From: Caldilineaceae bacterium SB0662_bin_25
Lineage (GTDB): Bacteria; Chloroflexota; Anaerolineae; Caldilineales; Caldilineaceae
DNA: 49,212 nt
Assembly (NCBI GenBank): GCA_009840225.1
Contig: VXOE01000011.1
Coordinates: 1 to 49,212 of the forward strand
Reading direction: 5' to 3'
Positions within the stretch are counted from its first letter, which is position 1. Every line of letters starts with the position of its first letter. This document shows, one piece after another, positions 33,984-47,103 of the stretch. The translations under genes and the position numbers were made by a program. Under the pieces are notes generated by a model. It was not told where the DNA came from, did not search any database, and worked only from the letters and a program-made list of their open reading frames with translations.

Positions 33984-35237
33984 CTATACTTCCAGATTGA
34001 GAAGGATACGACGAAGTATGTCCATGGCGCGATTACCTACCCAGGCATTAGTCAGGCGGTCCGCCCCACCGAATGGAAAGCGGGCCACTTCGGTACGTTC
34101 AGGTCCGGCGCAGCCAATCCAGGTCTCTCCACCCTGATTTGAATGGAAAGTCTCATCCGGCCGGCCGCTGGTGATCACGGCCAGACCGTGGGACACATTG
34201 CACTCTTTGCGCAGTTGCAGGGCCAGGTCACGGGCGACATCGCTCTGCGGCGGCTGGTCAAGCAGCTGCCGAAAGGAGGCATTTTCCTGGTCGGCTTCCT
34301 GGATGCGGACGGCACTGTCTGCGCTGAATCCGTTCTTCATCCTTTTGGCGATCGCCCCTCCTGAAACCGTTTCCAGCAGCGCGACGCTGGCATCGGCCTC
34401 TCGCAACAGGCGAGCCAGGACAGACTCGACGGTTTCGTCCGGTGTCGTACTGTAAATGTAACTGCCGATCACAGCGCGCACCTTTGCCTCCATCTGGTCG
34501 AGGAGCTGCTCTGCCTCGTCGGCGCTGGGGGCCCTTGCTGCAATGCGTACGTCGGCTTGGCCCAGATGCGCGGCGAGACCCATGGTCGGGTTATTGCTAT
34601 CCATGAGATCTCCCAACTCGGCGTCAAGGCTGCTTTCTCCGATACCGACAGTTCGCAAAATGCGCCGGCGGATGACTCCAACTCCACCAGTCAGGTCCTG
34701 CAGAAACGGGAGCACGAGGTCGGCCATCATGCGCTTCATTTCACGGGGAACGCCCGGCATGGCGATAACCTTCCCGCTTCGGCCGTGCCGTCGATCATAG
34801 GTGATGAATCCTGGCGCCGTTCCAACCGGGTTTTCCAACACGGTTGCTGCTTCGGGTATCTGTGCCTGACGGAGGTTGTTCTCGCTCATGCGCCGGTAGC
34901 CCCAGCGGGAGAATCGCTCTCTAAGGTTCTCTTCAATGTCGGGATGGCGTTCCAGTGGACATCCCGTGGCATTTGAAATTGCGTCGCGCGTAATGTCATC
35001 AGCAGTCGGGCCAAGGCCGCCAGTCACAATGACTACATCGCTGCGGGCCAAGGCCATCTCCAACACACCGCGCAGACGCGGCTCGTTGTCGCCTACTGTA
35101 GTCTTGTAGTAAAGATTAACGCCAATCTCCCTGAGTTGCTGAGCGATCCAGGCGGCGTTTGTGTCGACTATGTCACCCAGTAGAATCTCAGTACCAGAAG
35201 TTACCAGTTCGCACGAAACGCTCTTGGAGTCTGTCAT
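33984..35237 (-). CDS. cinA: CinA-like protein with intact COG1058 domain and degenerate amidase domain
   Basis: CinA proteins combine a molybdopterin-binding-fold domain (ADP-ribose pyrophosphatase activity in studied members) with a PncC nicotinamide-nucleotide amidase domain. The N-terminal domain here is well kept: SGTEILLGDIVDTNAAW (14-30), VTGGLGPTADDIT (71-83) and MPGVPREMKRM (160-170). In the C-terminal domain the usual ESCTGG nucleophile motif reads ETVSGG (289-294). The GIAGPxGG region is replaced by SGRPDETFHSNQGG, and no equivalent of the catalytic Lys is obvious. The amidase is probably inactive or altered. I use the ATG at 35237 (417 residues, normal length) rather than the in-frame TTG at 35279. 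It lies between the LCP and CpXC genes on the minus strand. Confidence 0.87.
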   Translation of the reverse strand: MTDSKSVSCELVTSGTEILLGDIVDTNAAWIAQQLREIGVNLYYKTTVGDNEPRLRGVLEMALARSDVVIVTGGLGPTADDITRDAISNATGCPLERHPDIEENLRERFSRWGYRRMSENNLRQAQIPEAATVLENPVGTAPGFITYDRRHGRSGKVIAMPGVPREMKRMMADLVLPFLQDLTGGVGVIRRRILRTVGIGESSLDAELGDLMDSNNPTMGLAAHLGQADVRIAARAPSADEAEQLLDQMEAKVRAVIGSYIYSTTPDETVESVLARLLREADASVALLETVSGGAIAKRMKNGFSADSAVRIQEADQENASFRQLLDQPPQSDVARDLALQLRKECNVSHGLAVITSGRPDETFHSNQGGETWIGCAGPERTEVARFPFGGADRLTNAWVGNRAMDILRRILLNLEV

Positions 35238-35316
35238 GGCTTTATTCCGTACTTGACTCAGTACTTCCCAAACTGCCAATTTGGTTCAAACTCAGGACTA
35301 TCCACCTTCTGTTCAG

Positions 35317-36900
35317 CTATAGCAAGAGAGCGGCCTGACCTCTGATGCTCCTGACGCGGCTTGCCAGGGCGCTATTTCCTTCGCGACTGAAGCGTTCTTC
35401 CAGCGATTTCATCGCGTCTACGAACTCTCTAGAGAGGTCGGAGCGATTTTCCTGAAGCAGGCGGCGCATCGCACCTTCATCCGGGGCCGAGAGAAGGCGA
35501 TTGAGGAGCCTCATTTCGGGCGGCATTTGCTCTTCGAGCATTGCCACCGCCTTCTCGTAGATGGTTCGCAGCCTCTGCGCGGCGAAGGCAGCCTTGTTCT
35601 GTTCAGCCTGTCTGATGTTGGAAGCAAGAACCGTAAGAAACATCTCGTTGATGTGTTCAGCGTTTTCCTTGAGGGCGGCTTCGGTATCCGGCGCCTGCAA
35701 CACTTCCTGCAGTACAGCCTGCACCTGCTGTGCCGCCATCTGCTGGCTCTGGCTGCGTTGCTCGCCGATTTCGACTATCCGCTCTCGCATCGCGATCAAT
35801 GCCGCCCGCTCCTCCGGGTCGGTGGAGTTTTCCAAGCGGTCGGCAAGTCCGAGAAGGAAATGGTAATCGGTGAGACCAGCCGCGGCGTTCAGAACTGCGG
35901 TGGCAACTGCCTCGCCATTCTCTCCCTCTTTCCAATAGTCCAGCAGCTGAGAAAGCAGTTCTTCGCGGGTCGTACTGGGCCCGATCCTGGACAGTGCGTC
36001 CTGGACGCGTTCCTCCAGTGCCTTGAGTTCCTGACCGGCTTCAGTGGAATCAAGAAGAGAGCTTCGCAAGTTAATCAGCGCTTCATGCTGCTCAGACTCG
36101 CCTTCAGCGGCAACGGCATTGATGACCTGGCCCAGGAGTACAAAGAAACTTGAATCAATCAGAGCCTTGTTTCTGTCGACGACCATCTTCATAGCGCCTT
36201 CGTCGCTGCCCAAGCGGACGAGATTGCTGATAAGGTCTGTTTGCTCGCGCCGCCGGCGCAGCATTTCCGGTGTGACACCTTCGAACCCCCACAGCTTTTC
36301 GATGAGAGAGTCCCACTCGAAGAATTGCTGCGCCTGAAACATGTAGCCCTTGCGCTGGTCGGATGGGAGCCGGGCCATCAACGCCTGGCTCATTTCGCCG
36401 ATCATTTTCTGCGTTTGCATGTCGTCCAGTCTGGCTTGGCCGGGAACGACGACCCCCAGGAACTCATGTTCGGGCTCATGGACCATCAGCGGAACACTGA
36501 GAGGACCGCCTGCACCACAGGCATTGCAGACAGCCGTATTGATTTGCCCGGCCAGAAGCAGTCCTTTCAGCTCCGGATTTGCACCCAGGTCCACAATCGA
36601 AAAGACGGCGGCCGTGTAGGCTGCACCGCAACTTGGACAGGTGACTTGTGCGCCGGTCGGTGGAAACAGCAGGTCAATTTCCGGTCGTTGACCCTCGGCG
36701 GCTTCTGACGCGCCTACCTCCTGGGCCGCCTGTGTTTCGCCTTCCGGGCTAGCGACTTGCTCGTCGGCTGTTGACTCTTCAGCGCCCGAGTCAGACGGAC
36801 TCTGCTCATCCCGTCTGGAAGTGGCAAACCCTTTGGGAAGTTCGATTCCGCCTGACGATTGGGATGGAGGTGGGCTGCCCGGTGTCCAGATTTCACTCAT
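35317..36900 (-). CDS. CpXC-domain protein with long helical C-terminal region
   Basis: A 527-residue soluble protein. Residues 1-75 are acidic and Pro/Ser/Glu-rich, probably disordered. A CpXC domain follows, with two CxxC pairs (C88/C91 and C125/C128) that likely bind zinc. WGFEGVTPEMLRRRRE and repeated Leu/Glu/Gln-rich helices occupy the remaining 350 residues (possible coiled coils around QRSQSQQMAAQQVQAVLQEV). CpXC proteins have no established biochemical role. The gene starts five bases after the TPR-like gene, so the two form a tight pair. It may be a scaffold or regulator; I cannot assign a function. Confidence 0.8.
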   Translation of the reverse strand: MSEIWTPGSPPPSQSSGGIELPKGFATSRRDEQSPSDSGAEESTADEQVASPEGETQAAQEVGASEAAEGQRPEIDLLFPPTGAQVTCPSCGAAYTAAVFSIVDLGANPELKGLLLAGQINTAVCNACGAGGPLSVPLMVHEPEHEFLGVVVPGQARLDDMQTQKMIGEMSQALMARLPSDQRKGYMFQAQQFFEWDSLIEKLWGFEGVTPEMLRRRREQTDLISNLVRLGSDEGAMKMVVDRNKALIDSSFFVLLGQVINAVAAEGESEQHEALINLRSSLLDSTEAGQELKALEERVQDALSRIGPSTTREELLSQLLDYWKEGENGEAVATAVLNAAAGLTDYHFLLGLADRLENSTDPEERAALIAMRERIVEIGEQRSQSQQMAAQQVQAVLQEVLQAPDTEAALKENAEHINEMFLTVLASNIRQAEQNKAAFAAQRLRTIYEKAVAMLEEQMPPEMRLLNRLLSAPDEGAMRRLLQENRSDLSREFVDAMKSLEERFSREGNSALASRVRSIRGQAALLL

Positions 36901-36905
36901 GGTAT

Positions 36906-37640
36906 TCAGTCCAGTTCCTCATGAAAGCTCAGTTTTGTCTGTAATGCTTCCTTAACCAGGGCAGCCAATCCCCAGCGCTGTTTCGTCAGTGCGTCAACAG
37001 CCCATGCCTGGTGCGTAGACCGCGCCGCCAGCTGGCGTCGTTTCGGGTCGGACAGATTCTGCTCCTCGGCCATCACGCCAAGCGGCGCCAATACGCCAGC
37101 CACTGAGGCGGCCAAATCGGCGAATTCACGCAGATCAGGCATCTGTTCGGCGGCGGGATTCTCCACTGCCCGGGCAAGCGCCGCGCCCAACGGAAGCAGG
37201 GCGGAAAGTTGGTCAGCTTCGACCAGGTGTCTGACTGCCGGTATGACCTGGTCGAGCGTCGTCAGCACCAGCCTGCCGTCCAGCTGTATCGACAAGCTCA
37301 GCGCCTTGGCGAAACTATGGGCCGCAGCCGTGTGATTTCTTTGACGGACGTGCAGGAACGCGTCAACACGAAAAGATTGAACCAGCCCAGGGCCGTCCCC
37401 AATGGCGAGGAATATATCCTGGGCTGATCTATTGTATTCGGATGCCTTCGCCACCTCGCCGCGAGACTCTTCCAACGCAGCCAGTTGCGCCAGGGCCCGT
37501 CCGCGTCCCGCGTCGTCCTTGCCCTTTGCCGCGGTTTCAGCAGCGTTGGCAATGATAGAGGCGGCCTTGCCCAACTCGCTCCTCTTGAGGCAAGCAGCAC
37601 CCTCCTCCAGCATGCGGGACACCGTATCTGAGGGCTGCAA
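36906..37640 (-). CDS. TPR-like helical repeat protein
   Basis: A 244-residue, mostly helical protein without membrane segments. Ala-rich helix pairs of about 34 residues resemble TPR units: EEGAACLKRSELGKAASIIANAA, RALAQLAALEESRGEVAKASEYN and AAAHSFAKALSLSIQLDGR. They suggest a protein-binding scaffold. The C-terminal 100 residues are helical but less repeat-like. The start is uncertain: TTG 37640 is the first canonical start in a frame that stays open further upstream, and ATG 37613 is an alternative. It ends five bases before the CpXC gene on the same strand, so a shared job is likely. Function unknown. Confidence 0.72.
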   Translation of the reverse strand: MQPSDTVSRMLEEGAACLKRSELGKAASIIANAAETAAKGKDDAGRGRALAQLAALEESRGEVAKASEYNRSAQDIFLAIGDGPGLVQSFRVDAFLHVRQRNHTAAAHSFAKALSLSIQLDGRLVLTTLDQVIPAVRHLVEADQLSALLPLGAALARAVENPAAEQMPDLREFADLAASVAGVLAPLGVMAEEQNLSDPKRRQLAARSTHQAWAVDALTKQRWGLAALVKEALQTKLSFHEELD

Positions 37641-37791
37641 AGTCAGACGTTCGCCCTCAGTCAGCGACGTGTTTTGTATGATATTCCGAGATTCGATTGC
37701 CAGCCCTTTGAATTCTATCGAATGAGGTCAAATTGGCCTATTCTGATTCTTCGCGCGCGCAGACGAGTCCAGGACTCTGAATTCGCTGATT

Positions 37792-40897
<3,106 letters not shown>

Positions 40898-40901
<4 letters not shown>

Positions 40902-42733
40902 TTTGGGCCCCTCCCGGTTTTATTTCGCTTCAGCAATGCCAGCAGCTCATCCAGAGGCCTGGCATTGAGGATATCTTCGGTGCGCAGCCAGGCGCGGCGG
41001 GCGGTATGAACGCCATATCGCATCAGCTCGAGCTGTTCGATGCTGTGCGCGTCGCTGTTGATGACAAGAGTACAACCCTGGCCAACGGCGAGGCGAGCAT
41101 GATCGGCGGAAAGGTCCAGGCGTTCGGGATTGGCGTTAATTTCGACGGCCGTACCGGTTTCAGCGCAGGCCATTAGTACCTGATCCAGATCCAGGTCTGA
41201 AGGCGCACGCCTACCCAAGAGTCTGCCAGTCGGGTGCCCCAGAATGTCGACGTAGGGGTTGTGGACTGCCTTGAGGCAGCGTTCGGTGATGCGCTGGCGA
41301 TCCTGACGCAGGCCGCTGTGTATGCTGGCCACGACCACGTCAAGCGAGGCAAGGACCTCGTCAGACAGACCCAGTTCGCCGTCGCCCAACACCTCAACCT
41401 CGGTGCCCTGAATCAGCCGGAAGTCGATGCCCAGGGCGGAGTAGTTTTGGTTGACTGCATCGATCTCGCGGCGCTGCTCAAGGAGCGCTTCCGCGTCAAC
41501 GCCGCGGGTCACTCCCAGGCCGACACTGTGATCGGTAACCGCCCAGTAGCGATAGCCGCGGCTGCGGGCGGCTTCGGCCATCTCGGCGACGGATGACTTT
41601 CCGTCGCTCCAGGTGGTGTGGCCGTGGACTTCGCCGAGTATCTCCTTGCCGGCTATCAAATTCGGAAGCTGGCGACCTGAAGCAGCCTCTATCTCTCCAT
41701 CGCCTTCCCGCAGCTCCGGCGGTATGCACTGCAGTCCGATGAAATCGTAGAGTGCTTCTTCACAGTCGAAAACCCTTATCCCGTCGTGTCCATCGGCTCT
41801 ACCGAGGGAGCCATTGGCCGTTCCGGCATTCGCATCAATGGCAGTTAGCCCGCTCTCGTCAATTTGCCAACCAATTGCCTGAGCAATCTCTTCAACAGCT
41901 GTGAGGTGGCCCTGGCTGCCTGTCGCAAGGAGGAGGGCGGTTCCCCAACTTTCTCCTTCAACCAGCCGGAGAGCCGCGTGAGGTCCATCAACGAGCGACA
42001 CGGTCACCGCGTCGGGCTCACTTTGTACAACCTCCGCTACCTGCGGTAAACCCTTGAACAGATTCAAGGTTTGTTCCGGGGAGCTACTGACGGCCAGAAG
42101 TTTGACTTCGCCGGTCGTCTCTCGCCAGCGACGGAGACTTCCGACTATTGAGATACGCTCAACGGCTCCCCCTCCGTTCTCTGCTCTCAACCCAGTCAAG
42201 AGACTTTCTGCAAGCGGCAGAGAACTGCCGATTGGCGTGCGGTCGTCGGACCGGCGGCTAAGCAGCTCTATGCTTTTCAGAATCCGCTTTTCGGTCTTGG
42301 CTCCAAAACCCTTGAGACGGCGTAGCCTGCCTTCCTCAGCCGACTTTTTCAGGGCATCGACACTGGTGATATCGAGTTCTCGCCAAAGGCGCTGCACGGT
42401 TTTGGGTCCTACGTCGGGCACCTGCAGCATGGCGACAACGCCAGCGGGAACCTGTTCGGCGAGCGCGTCATAGTATGGCAGGGTGCCCGTATCGAGCAGT
42501 GTCTGAATCTTCTCAGCGATCGCTTCGCCGACTCTGGGAAGATCCCGCAGTGCGCCGGCCGATGCGATTTCATTGATATCCTGCTCGAGGCCGTCGATGG
42601 TCCGGGCTGCGTTTGTATAGGCCATTACGACGAATCGGCTTTCTCCCAAAATCTGCAGCAGGTCACCGGTCGCCTTGAACACTCCGGCTACCTGCTTGTT
42701 GCTCATGCGGGGTCGCTTTGTTGCTTCTGCCAC
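40898..42733 (-). CDS. polX: PolX-like protein: degenerate X-family polymerase core plus intact PHP nuclease domain
   Basis: Bacterial PolX combines an 8-kDa/HhH domain, an X-family polymerase palm and a PHP metallo-nuclease for base-excision-type repair. Here the HhH segments are clear (LPRVGEAIAEKI 65-76, VPDVGPKTVQRL 105-116, KGFGAKTEKRIL 141-152). The palm motif normally reading GS-x-RR ... GDIDIL is GSLRRWRETTGEVKLLA (198-214), with E209 and K211 at the Asp positions. The third Asp (vDLR) is Ala254. The polymerase should be inactive. The PHP domain (about 366-575) keeps EVHGHTTWSDG, VTDHS, GTEVEV, SIHSG, LGHPTGR, EINANP and NSDAHS, so 3'-5' exonuclease or AP-site cleavage is likely retained. 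The GTG start at 42733 has AGAGGG eight bases upstream; an ATG at 42706 is the alternative. It is the first gene of the polX-SH3-ligA operon. Confidence 0.9.
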
Positions 42734-43881
42734 TGGTTCAGCCCTCTAAACGGAGTCGTCCGGAGTCAAAATTTCGTCGCAACTTTCAGGTTACACTGAT
42801 CATCTGGATCAACGCAAATGAAGTATATAATTCAGGGCAAACGCGTCTCAATCTGATTTCCGATTCCGTTGAAATCATGTTGAGTGCAGAGCGCGAGCAG
42901 GTGAAAACCGTCTTCCGCATGCGTATTCACCTATAGAAGACGCGGCAGCAAGGCCCACAGGCGTGGATATCAATCTGAAATTCTGCCAACGTGCCATCAT
43001 TCGTGTACATCTCTATGTCTTACCCCGTCCCGGAGCGGAATCCGGCGGCACCCCGACATCTTGACCCAATCTGGACGCGATGGTCCTGGTGCATGAGAGT
43101 GTTCTAGAGGGTCTGGGAGTGTTTGGGAGGGTGATTTCCCTTTTTCCCGGGACTCATGTGCTTAACTACGCAGACGGTAGTTCGCCGCGATTCAAGTAGC
43201 CACCCGATGATCTGCTTCATTTGGTTGCATTTTGCCTTGGGCAAAGTTGTGTCAGGCCGATCCATGTCGATACTGGTCGAGGGATTTACCCTTTTCTTCG
43301 TTTGCCTGCCTGGGCCGGCAGACGATTGCACATTGATTTGCTGGGGGGCCGTCGAGCCGCCCCTTGAGGCAGGCGATCTGCAAGAGGCAGTATATCACGG
43401 AATTGGCGGGTTTTGCGGGTGAATTGGGAGAAATTCGATTGTATTCATTGCATTGCCAGGGGAGGCGTAAACGGTCTTGTCACGAGTTTCCTCGATATTC
43501 ACGTGGTGAACACACTCCCATCTCAGCTTCTTCATCTGTCGGCCCTTGACCACATTCCAGTCCAATTCAGGTGCAGCCGCTCTAAACTCATAGTACTGCA
43601 GAAAGGTCAGCGTGACTCTGGCGACGTGCAGACAGTCGGAACTGAAGCGCGTTCAACATTGCAACCTACTTGTTGGGTGTTTCTCATCTCATATTGTGCA
43701 AAGGCGAACACAGAATGTGTGATGGCGAAGATTCACGTTTGCAGCCTCGTTCGCACATTCCTGCTTTCGCTTGTAGAATGGCCGCAGAACAGGTACCGCG
43801 AGTAGATTCCGGCTGGTCGTGCTGACGGCGGGGGCAGCCCTCTGCAATCTCGACGCCCGAGCAACAGAAGCAGGAAAAGTC
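42734..43881. other. Large intergenic region, mostly empty
   Basis: 1148 bases between the divergent PolX-like gene and the ATPase gene. I see no confident gene, tRNA or known structured RNA. AT-rich DNA near 42820 (AAGTATATAATTCAGG) could hold a promoter. One minus-strand frame (43652 down to 43395, first ATG at 43535, 46 residues) has a protein-like composition in its middle, but no family match, ribosome site or good start. It may be a decayed gene. Confidence 0.35.
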
Positions 43882-45099
43882 TTGGCTACCATTCGATTGA
43901 GCAAAGTTTCCAAGGAATTCGGCGTTCAGTTCGGTTCTTCGCGCGGGTCGGCCATTCCCTGGATGCGCAGTTCCGGACCGGAAGTGCGGGAAGGGGAAGA
44001 CGAGGCAGCTGACCGCGTGCAAGCGTTGGACCAGGTGGACCTGACGGTACCCGACGGACGGACGATGGCGGTGTTGGGGCCGTCGGGTTGCGGCAAGAGT
44101 ACGCTGCTGCGGGTAGTTTCGGGGCTGGAGCCGGACTACAGCGGCGAGCTGTACTACGACGACCAGAATATGATGGACGTGCCGCCGAGAGACCGCTATA
44201 TCGGCATGGTCTTTCAGAACTATGCACTTTATCCACACTTTGAGGGCCACGGCAACCTTTCATTCTTCTTCCGAATGCGCAAAGCGCCGGACGAGGAGAC
44301 GGAGGAGCGGATACGGGTCACTTCGGAGATCATGGGGATTGGCTTCAACTCGCTGCTGCAACGCAAGCCGGGCACGTTGTCAGGAGGGCAGCAACAGCGG
44401 GTCGCGATTGCGCGGGCTATCGTGCGCAGGCCGCGTGTTTTTCTCTTCGACGAGCCGCTGTCCAATCTGGATGCAAAGCTGCGTTCGCAGACACGGGTTG
44501 AAATCAAGCGGCTCCTGCGCAGGTTCTCCATCACCGCCCTGTACGTTACACACGATCAGACGGAGGCTATGGCACTAGGCGATCTTGTGGCGGTGATGCG
44601 GGCAGGGCGGATCGAACAGGTCGGCCCGTTTGAAGAGGTGCGGAGGCAGCCGGCCAACACGTTTGTTGCGGGTTTTCTGGGCATCCCGCCGATGAGTTTG
44701 CTACACGGCGCGGCAGTGGAAGATGGCGGGATCGTCGCAGGCCAGGGAATGAGGCTCGTTCCGCAGAGTTCGCAGCTGCAGGCGCTCAAGTCCGGACAGA
44801 AGGTGACGATCGGGATCCCGGCCGAGTCGGCGAAGGTAAAGGTCAATGAAGAGGGACCCACGTTGGAGGTAGAAGGCGGGACGGGGATACCAGCCAACTC
44901 CTGGCAGGGAACGGTGGAGTCTGTGGAACCGGACTATGGCAGGCAGGTGCAGTTCATCAGTTTCCGGTCTGGGGCGCATCGCCTTCTGGGCCAAGCAGAT
45001 GTGCGGGAACGGATTGCCCTCGGCGAGCAAATTGTGACGCAGTTTGAGGATTCGGGACTCTACTTCTTTGACGATGAGAGCGGGGAGCGCATCGCCTGA
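43882..45099 (+). CDS. MalK/UgpC-type sugar ABC transporter ATP-binding protein
   Basis: A 405-residue ATPase of carbohydrate importers. Walker A is GPSGCGKST (66-74). The Q-loop is VFQNYALYPH, the signature [15 protein letters not shown], Walker B VFLFDEPLSNLD and the switch His is in VTHDQTEAM. A C-terminal TOBE/OB regulatory region (about 275-400) follows. About 30 extra residues (15-46, polar and acidic) separate the first strand (TIRLSKVSKEFG) from ALDQVDLTV; relatives have a few only. I start at TTG 43882 because AGGA lies six bases upstream and the protein then begins with the usual M-A-T-I-R-L; a GTG at 43819 would add 21 residues. No permease or binding-protein genes adjoin it, so it may serve permeases encoded elsewhere. 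Confidence 0.87.
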   Translation: MATIRLSKVSKEFGVQFGSSRGSAIPWMRSSGPEVREGEDEAADRVQALDQVDLTVPDGRTMAVLGPSGCGKSTLLRVVSGLEPDYSGELYYDDQNMMDVPPRDRYIGMVFQNYALYPHFEGHGNLSFFFRMRKAPDEETEERIRVTSEIMGIGFNSLLQRKPGTLSGGQQQRVAIARAIVRRPRVFLFDEPLSNLDAKLRSQTRVEIKRLLRRFSITALYVTHDQTEAMALGDLVAVMRAGRIEQVGPFEEVRRQPANTFVAGFLGIPPMSLLHGAAVEDGGIVAGQGMRLVPQSSQLQALKSGQKVTIGIPAESAKVKVNEEGPTLEVEGGTGIPANSWQGTVESVEPDYGRQVQFISFRSGAHRLLGQADVRERIALGEQIVTQFEDSGLYFFDDESGERIA

Positions 45100-45107
45100 G
45101 ATCCGGC

Positions 45108-47051
45108 TCAGCCCGCTTCCTGACCTTCGGGAACCGGCTGCGCACCTTTGACGCGCATGTACTGGCTCGTATAGAGGTCGTGGTAGAAGCCCTTCATGGC
45201 CAAGAGCTCCTCGTGGGAGCCGCGCTCGATAATGCGGTGATCGTTTACGACCAGGACTTCATCGGCATTGCGGATTGTGCTGAGGCGGTGGGCGATAACG
45301 AAGGCTGTGCGGCCTTCCAACAACCGGAGCAGCGCCTGCTGGAGCTGGACTTCGGTACGGGTGTCCACGCTGCTGGTCGCTTCGTCGAGGATGAGAATGC
45401 GAGGATCGGCGAGGATGGCGCGGGCGATGGCAATTAGCTGGCGCTGTCCCTCACTGAAGTTGTTCCCCTGCTCTGAGACCTGTGAGTTGTAACCCCCAGG
45501 AAGCAGTCGAATAAAACTGTCGGCGTTAGCCAGTTCCGCCGCGGCGACGACCTCTTCGTCGGTGGCGTCGAGACGGCCGTAGCGGATATTTTCGCGCACG
45601 GTTCCGGAGAAGAGGAAGGTGTCCTGCAGGACGATGCCGAGCTGCTTGCGCAGGGACCCCTGCTGGATGTCACGAATGTCGTGACCGTCGACGCGAATGC
45701 TGCCCTCGTCAACGTCGTAGAAGCGGCTCAGCAGACTGATGATCGTCGTCTTGCCGGCGCCGGTGGGGCCGACCAGAGCGATGGTGGCGCCGGGCCTGGC
45801 ATGGAGACTGATGTTTTCCAGGACTCGTTCGGGTTCCGGCTCATCCTTGAGATCCGGGGGCGCGGCCGCTCCCGGGAGGCGGCCGTTTCCGCGTCCGTTG
45901 GAGACGGGGACTGCAGGCGGCTCCGCATCATAGCTGAAGCTCACATTATCGAATTCGACTTCGCCCTCTATCTCTTCGAGGGGGGGCGCACCCGGCCGAT
46001 CGGTCACTGTGGGCTTCACGTCCAGGGTTTGGAAGATACGCTCTGCGCCAGCCAGTGCGGACTGGAGCTGGTTGTAGAGCATGGCAATGCCGCGCATGGG
46101 GCGGAAGAAGTTCATTATGTAGATAATGAAGGCCGCCAACACGCCGACTTCGAGTGTGCCGTTGATGGCCAGCCAGCCGCCAAGGAGGGCGGCGACGGCG
46201 ACGGTGATGGTCATCATGGTTGTGAACATGGGGCCCAAAGCGGCGGTGATGATGTCTGCGGTCATACCGGCTTTGCGGTACCTGGAGTTGACGTCGTGGA
46301 AGGTTGCGTAAACCTCTTTTTCGCGGGCGAAGGCCTGTACGACGCGAGCGCCGGTAATGTTCTCCTCCATGACTGCGTTGAGGGCACCGAGGTTGTGCTG
46401 GACGGTGCGGAAGGCGGCGCGGCTGCGGCGGGTTACCTCGCCGGTGATAATCAGCATAAGGGGCATGATGACGGTCATGGCCAGGGCAAGCTGCCAGTTG
46501 AGAAGGAACATGGCGACGAAGGTGCCGCCCAAGAGGAGTATGTTGGAGGTGAATTCGATCAGGCCGTTGGAAAGGGTGCGGTTTATCGCTTCTGAGTCAT
46601 TGGTGATACGACTCATCAGATCGCCGACCTGGTTGCGGTCGTGGAATGCCATCGACATTTCCTGCAGATGGGTGAAGAGGCCGGCGCGAATATCGGACAC
46701 GAATCGCTGGCCGAGGACGACCATGATGAGGCCCTGGACGGCGGAGGCGCCGGCGGCGCCGACATAGACAGCGACGATCTGATTCACCAGGGTACGGAGT
46801 CCTACAATGTCACCGGTTACGATATAAAGATCGATTGCGCGGCCAAGCAGCATCGGACCGATAAGCCTGAGGACCGTACTGATGGTGACAAAGAAGGCAA
46901 CAATCAGAAGTTGAAGGCGGTAGGGCCGCAGGTAGGCGGCCATGCGCAAGAGCGTGTGGCGCGTGTTGCCGGCGGCTTCTCCGGTGAGCATGCCACCGCC
47001 GCCAAAGCCGAGGCGCATTGGCTGTCGTTGGGGAGGTCGGGAAGCAGTCAT
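45108..47051 (-). CDS. ABC exporter half-transporter, subunit with consensus catalytic Glu
   Basis: A 647-residue MsbA/BmrC-type exporter subunit: a cytoplasmic N-terminus of about 40 residues, six helices (about 45-340) and a nucleotide-binding domain (about 363-610). Walker A is GPTGAGKTT (428-436), Walker B LILDEA (D556, E557). The signature is NFSEGQ (531-536) instead of LSGGQ. A low-complexity insert (about 376-408, containing NGRGNGRLPGAA) separates SFSYD from VLENISL. The partner gene ends 53 bases upstream on the same strand and has the opposite deviations, so the pair should form a heterodimer. Cargo (drug, lipid or peptide) unknown. Confidence 0.92.
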   Translation of the reverse strand: MTASRPPQRQPMRLGFGGGGMLTGEAAGNTRHTLLRMAAYLRPYRLQLLIVAFFVTISTVLRLIGPMLLGRAIDLYIVTGDIVGLRTLVNQIVAVYVGAAGASAVQGLIMVVLGQRFVSDIRAGLFTHLQEMSMAFHDRNQVGDLMSRITNDSEAINRTLSNGLIEFTSNILLLGGTFVAMFLLNWQLALAMTVIMPLMLIITGEVTRRSRAAFRTVQHNLGALNAVMEENITGARVVQAFAREKEVYATFHDVNSRYRKAGMTADIITAALGPMFTTMMTITVAVAALLGGWLAINGTLEVGVLAAFIIYIMNFFRPMRGIAMLYNQLQSALAGAERIFQTLDVKPTVTDRPGAPPLEEIEGEVEFDNVSFSYDAEPPAVPVSNGRGNGRLPGAAAPPDLKDEPEPERVLENISLHARPGATIALVGPTGAGKTTIISLLSRFYDVDEGSIRVDGHDIRDIQQGSLRKQLGIVLQDTFLFSGTVRENIRYGRLDATDEEVVAAAELANADSFIRLLPGGYNSQVSEQGNNFSEGQRQLIAIARAILADPRILILDEATSSVDTRTEVQLQQALLRLLEGRTAFVIAHRLSTIRNADEVLVVNDHRIIERGSHEELLAMKGFYHDLYTSQYMRVKGAQPVPEGQEAG

Positions 47052-47103
47052 AGTAATTAGATTGGCGCAGTTCTATTGGCGAGGCGGTCAGGTATTACCG
47101 GTC

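Noticed and set aside
43413-43805. Plus-strand frame of 130 codons before the MalK-type ATPase
   Set aside because: It starts at TTG without a ribosome site, has random-looking composition rich in Cys and Ser, and shows no domain.
45681-46595. Plus-strand open frame of about 300 codons opposite the ABC exporter
   Set aside because: It mirrors the conserved exporter sequence and encodes a Gly/Asp/His-rich product with no recognisable domain.
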